A stretch of 15,988 bases of DNA, from contig JBFKMV010000118.1 in assembly GCA_041629655.1 (NCBI GenBank), positions 1 to 15,988 of the forward strand. The letters are read 5' to 3'. The translations under genes were made by a program, and so were the position numbers. Origin of the DNA: JBFKMV01 sp041629655 (GTDB lineage Bacteria > Acidobacteriota > Polarisedimenticolia > Polarisedimenticolales > Polarisedimenticolaceae). Numbering within the stretch: position 1 is the first letter of the stretch; every line of letters begins with the position of its first letter. The notes under the pieces are model-generated. The model worked only from the letters and a program-made list of their open reading frames with translations. It made no database searches and had not been told where the DNA came from. Of the stretch, positions 9,052 to 15,504 are shown piece after piece.

Positions 9052-9057
9052 ACTATA
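9052..9057 (-). promoter_or_regulatory. -10 box (TATAGT) for mrp
   Basis: The minus strand reads TATAGT, five of six matches to TATAAT, about 40 bases upstream of the mrp ATG at 9012. No -35 box can be recognised in the GC-rich DNA before it. The position lies between the stop of the barrel gene (9114) and mrp, which suggests mrp has its own transcription start. Confidence 0.4.
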
Positions 9058-9113
9058 CATCGCCGCGAACGGGCGCGCCCGGGCCACCGGGGGGCGGGGG
9101 AGGCGGCGTGCGG

Positions 9114-10295
9114 CTAGTACGTGTACGCGACGCCGAGGTAGTACCCCTCGTAACCGACGGAGCGATGGGTCCGCTCCGCCTGTTCGAGGGACGCCGCCGT
9201 GGGCCGCAGGTCCAGCGCCACCTCGTCGAAGTGCGCGTTGCGGAACCCGCCCAGCACCTGCAGTCCCCTCCAGGCCCACCAGCGGAAGCCGAGATGGGTT
9301 TCCAGGACCTGGCTGGACATCGAGGTGCCGTCGGACTTGATGCCGACCGGAACCGCGAACTGGCTGATGCGGTTGACCAGGAACTCGTTGGGGTTGAGCG
9401 GGTCCTGCGCGGTGAAGCGCGGCTCGTAGGGCGGGGTCAGGATCTCGGTGATCTGGCCGCTCTCGGTGACGGCGTAGAAATACGTCACGGATTCGAACGT
9501 CGTGTCGGCCCTTCCGCGGAGCACGCCGAGCAGGATGCCGGCCTCGGCCACCACGCGGTCCTTCCACAGTGGAACCGTGAACTCGATCCCGGCCTCGGCG
9601 CCGCGCCCGTTGTAGTCCGAGCGCATCCGCACCGCGTCGGGCTGCGGTTCGAGGTCGGGCCGCGGCCCCGAGACCAGCGGCGGCAGCAGCACGGGCAGCT
9701 CGGGGAGCAGCGCCAGATACTCCACCTCCTGGCTGCGGCGGTGGAAGAAGCGGCGCACGCCGACGAACCACTTGGCGCTGGCGCGCGGGTTCTCGAACGC
9801 GGGCCGGTAGTAGTCGAGGCGGAAGTCGCGGATCTTGGTGTCCGTGCCGGCGATGAAGGCGTCGGCCAGGCCGTCCTCTCCGAAGCCCGCCGAGGTCGGA
9901 TGGACCAGCGTCTCCCCGAACTGGAACACCGCCGGAGTCGAATCGCTCAGTCCCTCGAAGTCCTCGTGGGAGTACCAGGTCAGCACGAGCTCGCCGAGGA
10001 CGTTGTTGAAGTCGTACCCCACGCGGACCCGATTGCGGTTCTGCGTGCCGTGGGAGATCTGCATCAACCGGGTATCGAGCGGATCGTCGAAATTGATCCG
10101 GGACGCCGGCGCATAGTCCAGGCCGACGGGCTGGGCGACCCAGCTCCCGAACTCGGCGAAGAGCTTGCCGCGACCGTTATCGTCGGCGGCCTCGCCGGTC
10201 TCCCCGGAATCGGCGGTCTCTTCCTGGGCCCACACCGGCATCGCGGTCAGCAGGCCCAGCAGGCAGATCATCGCAAGCTTGCGCGGCGCGTTCAA
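9114..10295 (-). CDS. Predicted outer-membrane beta-barrel protein, family not recognised
   Basis: A 393-residue protein with a clear signal peptide (MNAPRKLAM, hydrophobic CLLGLLTAMPV, cleavage after VWA). After an acidic spacer come alternating amphipathic segments rich in Tyr, Phe, Trp and Gly, such as RVRVGYDFNNV, GELVLTWYS and THLGFRWWAW. The last residues are GVAYTY, ending in an aromatic residue as expected for BAM-dependent barrel insertion. I therefore infer an outer-membrane barrel; transport or adhesive function is unknown. The start is taken as TTG 10295, with GGGGGA six bases upstream; TTG 10310 has no such site, and ATG 10271 would drop the basic n-region. It lies 37 bases downstream of the lipoprotein gene on the same strand and probably shares its promoter, suggesting the two act together at the outer membrane. 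Confidence 0.75.
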   Translation of the reverse strand: MNAPRKLAMICLLGLLTAMPVWAQEETADSGETGEAADDNGRGKLFAEFGSWVAQPVGLDYAPASRINFDDPLDTRLMQISHGTQNRNRVRVGYDFNNVLGELVLTWYSHEDFEGLSDSTPAVFQFGETLVHPTSAGFGEDGLADAFIAGTDTKIRDFRLDYYRPAFENPRASAKWFVGVRRFFHRRSQEVEYLALLPELPVLLPPLVSGPRPDLEPQPDAVRMRSDYNGRGAEAGIEFTVPLWKDRVVAEAGILLGVLRGRADTTFESVTYFYAVTESGQITEILTPPYEPRFTAQDPLNPNEFLVNRISQFAVPVGIKSDGTSMSSQVLETHLGFRWWAWRGLQVLGGFRNAHFDEVALDLRPTAASLEQAERTHRSVGYEGYYLGVAYTY

Positions 10296-10332
10296 TGCAC
10301 ATCCCCCCAACTGGCTTCGGAACCGATACCCG

Positions 10333-11157
10333 TCAGCGCGCCGTCACCACGTACGACAGCGCCGCCCCCGGGGTCGACTGGGTCGCCTGCAACGCGACCT
10401 GCTGTCCGCCCACGCTCGCCCGGCTGACGATCGAGGGATCGCTGAGAATGTCGAGCCCGGGCGGCTGCCCCCCGCGGCGCGCGCGCACGACGACGGTGTC
10501 TCCCTTGCCGATGGTGAACTCGAACGGTAGCGGCGAGCGCGGGGGGACGCCCGCCCCCGCCGGATCGTTGAGGCCCTCGTTGCCGATCGACGCCAGGTTG
10601 GGGCAGTCGAAACGCTGCGGGCCGCCGGCCCCCTCGAACAGGAACTGATTGGCACTCGACATCCGGCGCGGGTTGAGGAACAGGAAATCCGCGCCGGGAG
10701 GGCAACCGCCCACGTTGGCCGGGCAGGCGGGGGACTGTCCCAGCAACACCCGGTCGTCGAACGGCGTCAGGTTCGAGCTCGGGGTCGAGCCGGACGTGAC
10801 CGTGGTCATCTGCTCGGAAACCGTCGAGCCGGCGCGAATCACCTCGATCTCGACCGCGAAGTACCACGGCACGCTCCCGGCGCTGGAGGTGATCCGGTTG
10901 TTCATGTTGTCCCGCGACTCCCGGCACAGGATGCCGAACAGCTCCGGCTCTCCGTCGCCGTCCGTATCGTCGGGCTGGCCGTCCTTCGGGTTGGTGTCGT
11001 TGAAGACGTCCCAGAGGTCCCACATCGTCACGACGGCGTTGCTGGTCGTGAAGTCGACCGAGAACGTCTGGTCGCCCGTCACCGTGGGCTGCTTGGTGTC
11101 GCAACCGGCAGACGCCAACAGCAGGACCATGAGTGCCAGGGTCCAGTTTCGCTGCAT
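10333..11157 (-). CDS. Predicted lipoprotein of unknown function
   Basis: A 274-residue protein with a lipoprotein signal: MQRNWTLALMVLLL and then ASAGC, with Cys19 as the acylation site. The mature part begins with polar TKQPTVTGDQTF, then beta-rich segments. An acidic DTDGDGEPE stretch near residue 65 resembles the D-x-D-x-D-G calcium loops seen in secreted modular proteins. Further cysteines could form disulfides (for example CPANVGGC). No known family was recognised. The start ATG 11157 is set by the lipoprotein signal and GGGAGG nine bases upstream; an in-frame extension to 11277 would run through a good promoter. It is the first gene of a probable two-gene unit with the barrel protein and is divergent from the methyltransferase. 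A cell-envelope role is inference from the signal and its neighbour. Confidence 0.75.
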   Translation of the reverse strand: MQRNWTLALMVLLLASAGCDTKQPTVTGDQTFSVDFTTSNAVVTMWDLWDVFNDTNPKDGQPDDTDGDGEPELFGILCRESRDNMNNRITSSAGSVPWYFAVEIEVIRAGSTVSEQMTTVTSGSTPSSNLTPFDDRVLLGQSPACPANVGGCPPGADFLFLNPRRMSSANQFLFEGAGGPQRFDCPNLASIGNEGLNDPAGAGVPPRSPLPFEFTIGKGDTVVVRARRGGQPPGLDILSDPSIVSRASVGGQQVALQATQSTPGAALSYVVTAR

Positions 11158-11191
11158 CGGATTCGGCCTCCCAGGGAGAAAACGGGCCGAA

Positions 11192-11220
11192 AAGGTACTC
11201 GACTCCCCGGCACGAGTCAA
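11192..11220 (-). promoter_or_regulatory. Promoter for the lipoprotein/barrel unit, with an inverted repeat in the spacer
   Basis: On the minus strand the -35 box is TTGACT (11220 to 11215, five of six matches) and the -10 box is TACCTT (11197 to 11192, three of six), separated by exactly 17 bases. Transcription would start near 11185, leaving a leader of about 28 bases with GGGAGG. The arms GACTC (11201-11205) and GAGTC (11214-11218) form a 5-base inverted repeat with an 8-base spacer that overlaps the -35 box and spacer. A repressor bound there would block the polymerase, but arms this short may be chance. Confidence 0.5.
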
Positions 11221-11242
11221 GGCCGCTCGGCGCGGCGAGAAG

Positions 11243-11281
11243 GCACGTGCGGTGAAAGTTCCGCAGGTCCGAATCACGTGA
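11243..11281. promoter_or_regulatory. Two CACGTG-centred 8-base palindromes, candidate operator pair
   Basis: GCACGTGC (11243-11250) and TCACGTGA (11274-11281) are both perfect 8-base palindromes with the same CACGTG core. Their centres are 31 bases apart, close to three helical turns, so they lie on the same DNA face. They sit between the lipoprotein promoter and the -10 box of the methyltransferase, the second one over its -35 zone. CACGTG also occurs by chance inside several genes of this window, so the pairing and location are the only argument for function. Confidence 0.3.
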
Positions 11282-11287
11282 GGCCTG

Positions 11288-11296
11288 TGATAGAAT
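11288..11296 (+). promoter_or_regulatory. Extended -10 promoter element for the methyltransferase gene
   Basis: The plus strand reads TGATAGAAT: a TG-n extension followed by TAGAAT (five of six matches to TATAAT). It lies 30 bases upstream of the ATG at 11327 and would start transcription near 11303. No consensus -35 is visible, which is typical of extended -10 promoters. It is one of very few AT-rich stretches in the region. Confidence 0.45.
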
Positions 11297-11326
11297 TTGC
11301 CGTCCTGGAGCCTCCCGGGGGGACCG

Positions 11327-11995
11327 ATGAGCCGTTACACGACCGCCGAACGCGTCGCCGTCGAGTCCCGCCGGGTGGAGAAGGTCTACTCCGTGCTGGC
11401 CCGCGTCTACGACGCGTTCTTCGACTGGGCGCTCGGTCCCGGCCGGCGTCACGCCGTCGCGACGTTGCCGATCCGTCCCGGAGACCGGGTGCTCGAGGTC
11501 GGTGTCGGGACGGGGTTGTCGTTGCCGGACTACCCGCGGGACTGCCACGTCACCGGGATCGACATCTCCGAGCCGATGCTGGAGCGGGCGCGGGTGCGCG
11601 CCGCGGAGCTGGGGCGACCGGTCGAGCTGCGGCGGATGGACGCGCGCTCGCTGGGCTTCCCGGACGGGCAGTTCGACCACGTGCTCGCGCCGTACGTGAT
11701 CTCCGTCGTTCCCGAGCCCGAGCGCGTGATGGAGGAGATGGCCCGGGTCTGTCGTCCCGGCGGAACGGTGCTGGTGGTCAACCATTTCCGCAGCCGCTGG
11801 CTGCCGCTGGGCTGGATCGAGCGCGCGTTGACGCCGCTCAGCCAGTGGCTCGGGTTCCGCATGGACCTGCGGATCGAGCGCATCACCTCGACGCCCGGGC
11901 TCGAGGTCAGAAACGTGGAGCGCGTCAACCTGCTCGGGATGTGGCGCCTGATCGAGATGCGCAAGCGCGGCGGAAACGGCGAACGCGCCTCCTGA
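11327..11995 (+). CDS. Class I SAM-dependent methyltransferase, PmtA/UbiE-like
   Basis: A 222-residue soluble methyltransferase. The N-terminal VEKVYSVLARVYDAFFDW (17-34) is typical of UbiE and of the PmtA-type phosphatidylethanolamine N-methyltransferases of Rhodobacter type. Motif I is VLEVGVGTGLSLPDYP (55-70), with the acidic post-I residue in GIDISEPML (77-85). RMDARSLGFPDGQFDHVLAPYVISVVP (103-129) and RVCRPGGTVLVVNHF (140-154) follow. The whole pattern, including YVISVVPEPER, looks most like Rhodobacter-type PmtA, so methylation of a phospholipid head group is a reasonable guess; a quinone or other small-molecule substrate is possible. ATG 11327 is chosen because family similarity begins just after it; the G-rich GGGGGGA four bases upstream is a close ribosome site. 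It is monocistronic and converges on the coiled-coil gene 11 bases later. Confidence 0.85.
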   Translation: MSRYTTAERVAVESRRVEKVYSVLARVYDAFFDWALGPGRRHAVATLPIRPGDRVLEVGVGTGLSLPDYPRDCHVTGIDISEPMLERARVRAAELGRPVELRRMDARSLGFPDGQFDHVLAPYVISVVPEPERVMEEMARVCRPGGTVLVVNHFRSRWLPLGWIERALTPLSQWLGFRMDLRIERITSTPGLEVRNVERVNLLGMWRLIEMRKRGGNGERAS

Positions 11996-12010
11996 GCGAC
12001 CGCCGCTCAG
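11992..12010. terminator. Small hairpin spanning two convergent stop codons
   Basis: CTGAGCG (11992-11998) and CGCTCAG (12004-12010) form a 7-base perfect stem with a 5-base loop, covering the TGA of the methyltransferase and the stop of the opposing coiled-coil gene. Being symmetric it could act on both strands. There is no T-run on either side, so classical intrinsic termination is doubtful. Part of the pairing follows automatically from opposing CTGA stop contexts. Confidence 0.3.
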
Positions 12011-12681
12011 TGATCGGGGTCGTCGCTGCGGCGGCGCGCCGGCCACTCGGCGCGCTCGATCCCGGCCGGGCCCGCTTCGCCCGACATGCTCTGCACCCGC
12101 CGCGCCTGACTCATCACGCGCGAGAACTGGCGTTCGATGTTCTCGCTGGTGACGGAGTTGCGCGTCAGCATCTCGAGCCCGCGGACCTTCTCCTTGAGCG
12201 CCGCGATCTCGAGCCGCTTGCCCTCCAGCTCCAGCTCGGCCTCGCGGAGGCGCCGGGTCAGCCGTCCCGCGTCGCCCGACTGACGCTGCCGGTCGTCGCG
12301 GATCGTCTCCAGCTCGGCCTGCAGCTCGAGGATCTTCATCCCGGCGGTGCGTACCATGCCGTACTGCACCAGCAGCTGCTCGTGCTTCATCTGCAGCTCC
12401 TGGTACAACGACAGCGGGACGGCCTCCAGCGCCGCCGGCGGCATCCGGGTCGCCGTACGCGCCAGGGCCCGCGACGCCTCCGGCCCGTCGCCGTGGTGCT
12501 CGTCGTCGGCCAGCGCGTGCAGGCCCGCCCGCGCCAGGTCGGCCTCCGAGACGAAGTACTCCGGACCGTAACGTCCGTCGCGCTTCTCCGCCCGCAGCCG
12601 CCCGCTGCGTATGTAACGCCGCAGGGTCGTGATGGAACGGGAGGTGCGATCTGCCGCCTGGCGTAGGTTCATGCGCGCCAT
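12007..12681 (-). CDS. Helix-turn-helix protein with long coiled coil, function unknown
   Basis: A 224-residue protein. Residues 1-52 look like a winged or MerR/excisionase-type helix-turn-helix: LRQAADRTSRSITTLRRYIR, then GRLRAEKRDGRYGPEYFVSEADL, in which a recognition helix and a short wing can be seen. After a polar linker, residues about 90-175 form a long coiled coil (LYQELQMKHEQLLVQYGMVR onward, with leucine/alanine heptads in LREAELELEGKRLEIAALKEKVRGLEML). The C-terminal 40 residues are basic and Pro/Gly-rich, probably disordered. It is likely a dimeric DNA-binding protein; a regulator or chromosome-associated role is inference. The ATG at 12681 has GGGAAG nine bases upstream; ATG 12672 and TTG 12717 are alternatives. 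It is divergent from lysyl-tRNA synthetase with a 139-base gap, so control of its own gene and that neighbour is conceivable. Confidence 0.78.
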   Translation of the reverse strand: MARMNLRQAADRTSRSITTLRRYIRSGRLRAEKRDGRYGPEYFVSEADLARAGLHALADDEHHGDGPEASRALARTATRMPPAALEAVPLSLYQELQMKHEQLLVQYGMVRTAGMKILELQAELETIRDDRQRQSGDAGRLTRRLREAELELEGKRLEIAALKEKVRGLEMLTRNSVTSENIERQFSRVMSQARRVQSMSGEAGPAGIERAEWPARRRSDDPDH

Positions 12682-12720
12682 CGAGTGGATCTTCCCGCGC
12701 CGCTCCGGCGGCGCCAAGCG

Positions 12721-12729
12721 TTTCTACCA
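12721..12729 (-). promoter_or_regulatory. Extended -10 element for the HTH/coiled-coil gene
   Basis: The minus strand reads TGGTAGAAA: TG-n followed by TAGAAA (four of six matches to TATAAT), 39 bases upstream of the ATG at 12681. No -35 box is apparent. This is the best AT-rich candidate on that strand in the 139-base gap, but evidence is modest. Confidence 0.3.
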
Positions 12730-12783
12730 CATCCGGGGTGCGGCGGTACAGCACAAAGCCGTCGCGGGGTCGTCGGGCGGCGG

Positions 12784-12813
12784 TTGCCGGGTTCGCCGCG
12801 GCCAGTGTATTCT
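12784..12813 (+). promoter_or_regulatory. Promoter of lysyl-tRNA synthetase, likely leaderless
   Basis: TTGCCG (12784-12789, four of six) and TATTCT (12808-12813, four of six) are separated by 18 bases. A start site seven bases after the -10 box would fall on the A of the ATG at 12821. No purine-rich ribosome site exists between the -10 box and the ATG. This arrangement is the usual sign of a leaderless transcript. Confidence 0.45.
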
Positions 12814-12820
12814 CGCCTGC

Positions 12821-14392
12821 ATGGCGAACGAACGAGCCCCGCGCGCGGGCGAGCCGTCGCAGCGCGGCGCGCACTGGGCCGACGACATCGCGGGCCGGGT
12901 CGTCGAATCGGGCCGGCCCCCGGTCCTCTCGACCGGCATCTCACCGTCCGGTGAGATCCACATCGGAAACATGCGTGAGGTCGTCACCGCCGACGCGGTG
13001 TACCGGGGGCTGCTGGCGCGTGGGATCGCGGTGCGGTTCAACTACGTCTGCGACAATTTCGATCCGCTGCGGCGGGTCTACCCGTTCCTGGACCCGGCGA
13101 CCTACGCGCCGCTGGTCGGCCGGCCGCTGTCGGAGATCCCGGCCCCCGCGGGCGACGCGCCGTCCTACGCCGAGCACTTCCTGCGCCCGTTCCTGGCTGC
13201 GCTGGCCGAGCTGCGGATCGACGTCGAGGTCGAGCGCGCCGACCGGATGTACAAGTCGGGCCGCATGACCCCGTACATCGTGCAGGCCCTCACCGCGCGC
13301 GACCGGCTGGCCGCGATCCTGAACAAGGACGCCCCCGACTGGTCCCCGTTCAACCCCTGGTGCCCGGACTGCCGGAGGATCGACCAGGCGCGGGTGACGG
13401 GCTTTTCGGCCGACGACGAGACGGTGCGCTACGCCTGCGCCTGCGGCTCGTCGGGCAGCGTGCCGATGGCCGGCGGCGGCAAGCTGACCTGGCGCGTCGA
13501 CTGGCCGGCGCGCTGGATGGCGCTGGGCGTGACCGTCGAGCCGTTCGGCAAGGACCACGCCAGCCGCGGCGGCTCCTACGACACCGGCGTCGAGATCGCG
13601 CGCGAGGTGTTCGGCGGCGAGCCGCCGTTTCCGATCCCCTACGAGTGGATCCGGCTACGCGGCAAGGGCGACATGGCGTCGAGCAAGGGCAACGTGCTCT
13701 CGATCTCGGCGATGCTCGAGGTGGTGCCGCCGGAGGTGCTGCGGTACCTGGTGATCCGCGAGAAGCCGCAGAAGACGATTCCCTTCGACCCCGGGCTGCC
13801 GCTGCTGCAGCTCGCCGACGAGGTCGACGACACGCAGGCCGCGGGCCGCGACGAGCGGGCGGTGGAGCTGTCGCAGGCCGCCGGCTTCGAGCCGCTGGGC
13901 GTGCCGTACAAGCACCTGGTGGTGGTCGCGCAGGCGGCGCGCTTCGAGGTCGCGAAGATCCTCGAGATCCTCGAGCGCTCGGGCTACCGCGGCGTGTCGC
14001 GTGCTGCCGTGGAGACCCGGCTGCGCTACCTGCGCAACTGGCTCGAGCGCTTCGCGCCGGAGGACCTGCGCTTCGAGGTGCAGTCCGAGCTGCCGCCCGT
14101 GGCGCGGGCGCTCGATCCGCTGCAAGTGCGGTTCCTGGGCCGGCTCGCCGAGCGGCTGACCGACGGCATGGACGGCGTGGCTGTCCACGAGCTGATCCAC
14201 GAATTGAGACAGGAGTTCGACGACGCCGGTCCGGGCAAGCTGTTCCAGGCGATCTACCTGGTGCTGCTGGGCAAGCCGCGCGGGCCGCGCGCGGGCTGGT
14301 TCATCTCGCTGCTCGGCCCGTCGTTCGTGGCGGCGCGGCTGGCGGCGGCGGTGGAGGTGCTCGATGGACGCGGAGAGAAGACGGGTGCGTGA
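12821..14392 (+). CDS. lysK: Lysyl-tRNA synthetase, class I
   Basis: Charges tRNA-Lys with lysine using ATP. The 523-residue protein is the class I form (lysS1/lysK), common in archaea and in scattered bacteria, not the usual bacterial class II enzyme. The HIGH-type motif is HIGN (47-50) in STGISPSGEIHIGNMREVV, and the KMSKS-type motif is MASSKGN (285-291). A zinc-knuckle pair is formed by Cys181/Cys184 and Cys206/Cys208. FGKDHASRGGSYDTG (242-256) is a family signature. The last 150 residues form the helical anticodon-binding domain. ATG 12821 is chosen because no plausible domain precedes it and a promoter ends seven bases before it; an in-frame extension to 12629 would cross the divergent gene. 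The 3' end overlaps the cupredoxin gene by 29 bases, suggesting cotranscription. Confidence 0.95.
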   Translation: MANERAPRAGEPSQRGAHWADDIAGRVVESGRPPVLSTGISPSGEIHIGNMREVVTADAVYRGLLARGIAVRFNYVCDNFDPLRRVYPFLDPATYAPLVGRPLSEIPAPAGDAPSYAEHFLRPFLAALAELRIDVEVERADRMYKSGRMTPYIVQALTARDRLAAILNKDAPDWSPFNPWCPDCRRIDQARVTGFSADDETVRYACACGSSGSVPMAGGGKLTWRVDWPARWMALGVTVEPFGKDHASRGGSYDTGVEIAREVFGGEPPFPIPYEWIRLRGKGDMASSKGNVLSISAMLEVVPPEVLRYLVIREKPQKTIPFDPGLPLLQLADEVDDTQAAGRDERAVELSQAAGFEPLGVPYKHLVVVAQAARFEVAKILEILERSGYRGVSRAAVETRLRYLRNWLERFAPEDLRFEVQSELPPVARALDPLQVRFLGRLAERLTDGMDGVAVHELIHELRQEFDDAGPGKLFQAIYLVLLGKPRGPRAGWFISLLGPSFVAARLAAAVEVLDGRGEKTGA

Positions 14393-14786
14393 GGCGCGGG
14401 CCGGGCTGGCGGCGGCGGCGACGCTGCTGCTGCTGCTGCTCGTGACGGGCGGGGCCGCGGCGCAGGAAACCGAGCCGCAGCCGGAAGGGGAGCCGGCGCC
14501 CCAGGAGCAGCTGACCAAGGTGTACCAGATGTACGCCGAGAACTGGAAGTGGACGCCGGACACGATCCGGGTGCAGCAGGGAACGCGGGTGGTGCTGCAG
14601 TTCGAGTCCTACGACGCCCCGCACTCGTTCCTGCTCAAGAAGTACGGTCTCGACGTCAAGCTGCCCCAGGACTCGCGGGTCGAGATCGACTTCGTCGCCG
14701 ACAAGAAGGGCACCTTCCGCTGGCGCTGCGGGAGACCGTGCGGCGACGGCTGCCCCAAGATGACCGGGAAGCTGATCGTCGAGTAG
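14364..14786 (+). CDS. Secreted cupredoxin with CuA-like motif in which His is replaced by Cys
   Basis: A 140-residue protein with an N-terminal signal peptide (basic n-region, Leu-rich core at 20-27, cleavage near AAAQ34) and a Pro/Glu linker. A cupredoxin domain similar to the CuA domain of cytochrome c oxidase subunit II follows. NWKWTPDTIRVQQGTRV is the first strand pair, and DAPHSF gives the ligand His87. The C-terminal loop has Cys122-x3-Cys126-x3-Cys130-x2-Met133. The canonical CuA spacing is C-x3-C-x3-H-x2-M, so the second His is Cys here. It is likely a periplasmic copper or electron-transfer protein; with no transmembrane anchor it is not subunit II itself. ATG 14364 has GGAGGT five bases upstream; GTG 14385, with GGAGAG, is an equally good start giving a shorter n-region. 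It overlaps the lysyl-tRNA synthetase end by 29 bases. Confidence 0.82.
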   Translation: MDAERRRVREARAGLAAAATLLLLLLVTGGAAAQETEPQPEGEPAPQEQLTKVYQMYAENWKWTPDTIRVQQGTRVVLQFESYDAPHSFLLKKYGLDVKLPQDSRVEIDFVADKKGTFRWRCGRPCGDGCPKMTGKLIVE

Positions 14787-14801
14787 CCCCGAACGGGGGA
14801 T

Positions 14802-15365
14802 TCAGCGCGCGCCGTCCTCGGGCGTCTCGGGCTCGTCGAGCAGCGGCGACGCGGCCAGCCGGTCGGCGGCGCCGTTCATCACCCGGCGCATCACGTGCTG
14901 CTGGATCCGCCACGCGGTTTCCAGCACCCGCAGCACCTGGCTCGACTGCTCGCGGAACACCGAGGCCAGCGCCTCGCCGACCGGGCCGTTGTCGTTGTCG
15001 CCGTCCTGGCTCTCCGCCAGCTCGTCCACCGCGTCGCGCACGATCTTGAGCGCCTCGTCGACCGTCCCGCGCTCGTTGATCTCGCGCAGCAGCACCGCCG
15101 TCCTGAGCAGGTCCGGCGACAGCCGGCGCTGCTCGCGGGAGCCGTTCTCCCAGTGCGTGCCGGTGAGCACCCACTCGACGCTGGTGTTGCCGACGCGCGC
15201 CAGCTCGATCAGCCGCTTGGGCTCCGGCACCACCCCGTGCTCGTACTTGTGGACGGCCGACTGGGTCGTGCCGAGCAGCCGAGCCAGCTCCCACTGGCGC
15301 AGGCCGGCCTCAAGGCGGATCTGGCGGATCCGCTTGCCCATCTGCGCCTTGTCCAGCTCCTGCAT
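14802..15365 (-). CDS. XRE/Cro-CI-family helix-turn-helix regulator
   Basis: A 187-residue protein. Residues 9-68 form a Cro/CI HTH (GKRIRQIRLEAGLRQWELARLL, turn, TTQSAVHKYEHGVVPEPKRLIELARV), followed by SVEWVLTG, a common continuation in this family. The rest (about 75-187) is helical and acidic, with DNDNGPVGEALASVFREQSSQVLRVLETAW; it has no recognised ligand domain and may serve dimerisation. I infer a sequence-specific transcription regulator; targets are unknown. The start is placed at ATG 15365, with GGAG seven bases upstream. A longer reading from ATG 15437 would have the promoter -10 box inside its coding part and no ribosome site. The gene converges on the cupredoxin with a 15-base gap and follows the partial secreted-protein gene on the same strand. 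Confidence 0.85.
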   Translation of the reverse strand: MQELDKAQMGKRIRQIRLEAGLRQWELARLLGTTQSAVHKYEHGVVPEPKRLIELARVGNTSVEWVLTGTHWENGSREQRRLSPDLLRTAVLLREINERGTVDEALKIVRDAVDELAESQDGDNDNGPVGEALASVFREQSSQVLRVLETAWRIQQHVMRRVMNGAADRLAASPLLDEPETPEDGAR

Positions 15366-15420
15366 GCCGGGACTCCAGCCGGGATCGCCGGCCGGGGCCG
15401 GACTGTACGGCTCATCGGGG

Positions 15421-15449
15421 AATATAGGGGCGTGCATTCCGAAAGCAAG
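15421..15449 (-). promoter_or_regulatory. Promoter of the XRE regulator gene
   Basis: On the minus strand TTGCTT (15449 to 15444, three of six) and TATATT (15426 to 15421, five of six) are separated by exactly 17 bases. Transcription would start near 15414, giving a leader of about 50 bases before ATG 15365 with GGAG in place. This location argues against the longer start at 15437. The DNA just upstream (15465-15495) is also unusually AT-rich, as in promoter-proximal sequence. Confidence 0.5.
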
Positions 15450-15504
15450 GCGCGATGAGGGGGCAGAATTTACGTGAAATATTTTGGAGTTTGGGGGAGC
15501 GCGC

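Noticed and set aside
9071..9080. Perfect 10-base palindrome GGGCGCGCCC near the barrel gene stop
   Set aside because: Made of G and C only, with no loop and no T-run; expected by chance in GC-rich DNA.
9013..9771. In-frame N-terminal extension of mrp over the barrel gene
   Set aside because: Low-complexity Arg/Ala/Gly sequence antisense in frame to a real gene, while ATG 9012 has a ribosome site and the family N-terminus.
14416..14441. Run of CTG triplets in the cupredoxin gene
   Set aside because: It encodes the Leu-rich core of the signal peptide; a codon-bias effect rather than a repeat element.
14787..14798. CCCC-GAAC-GGGG hairpin between the cupredoxin and XRE regulator genes
   Set aside because: A 4-base GC stem without a T-run is expected by chance in this composition.
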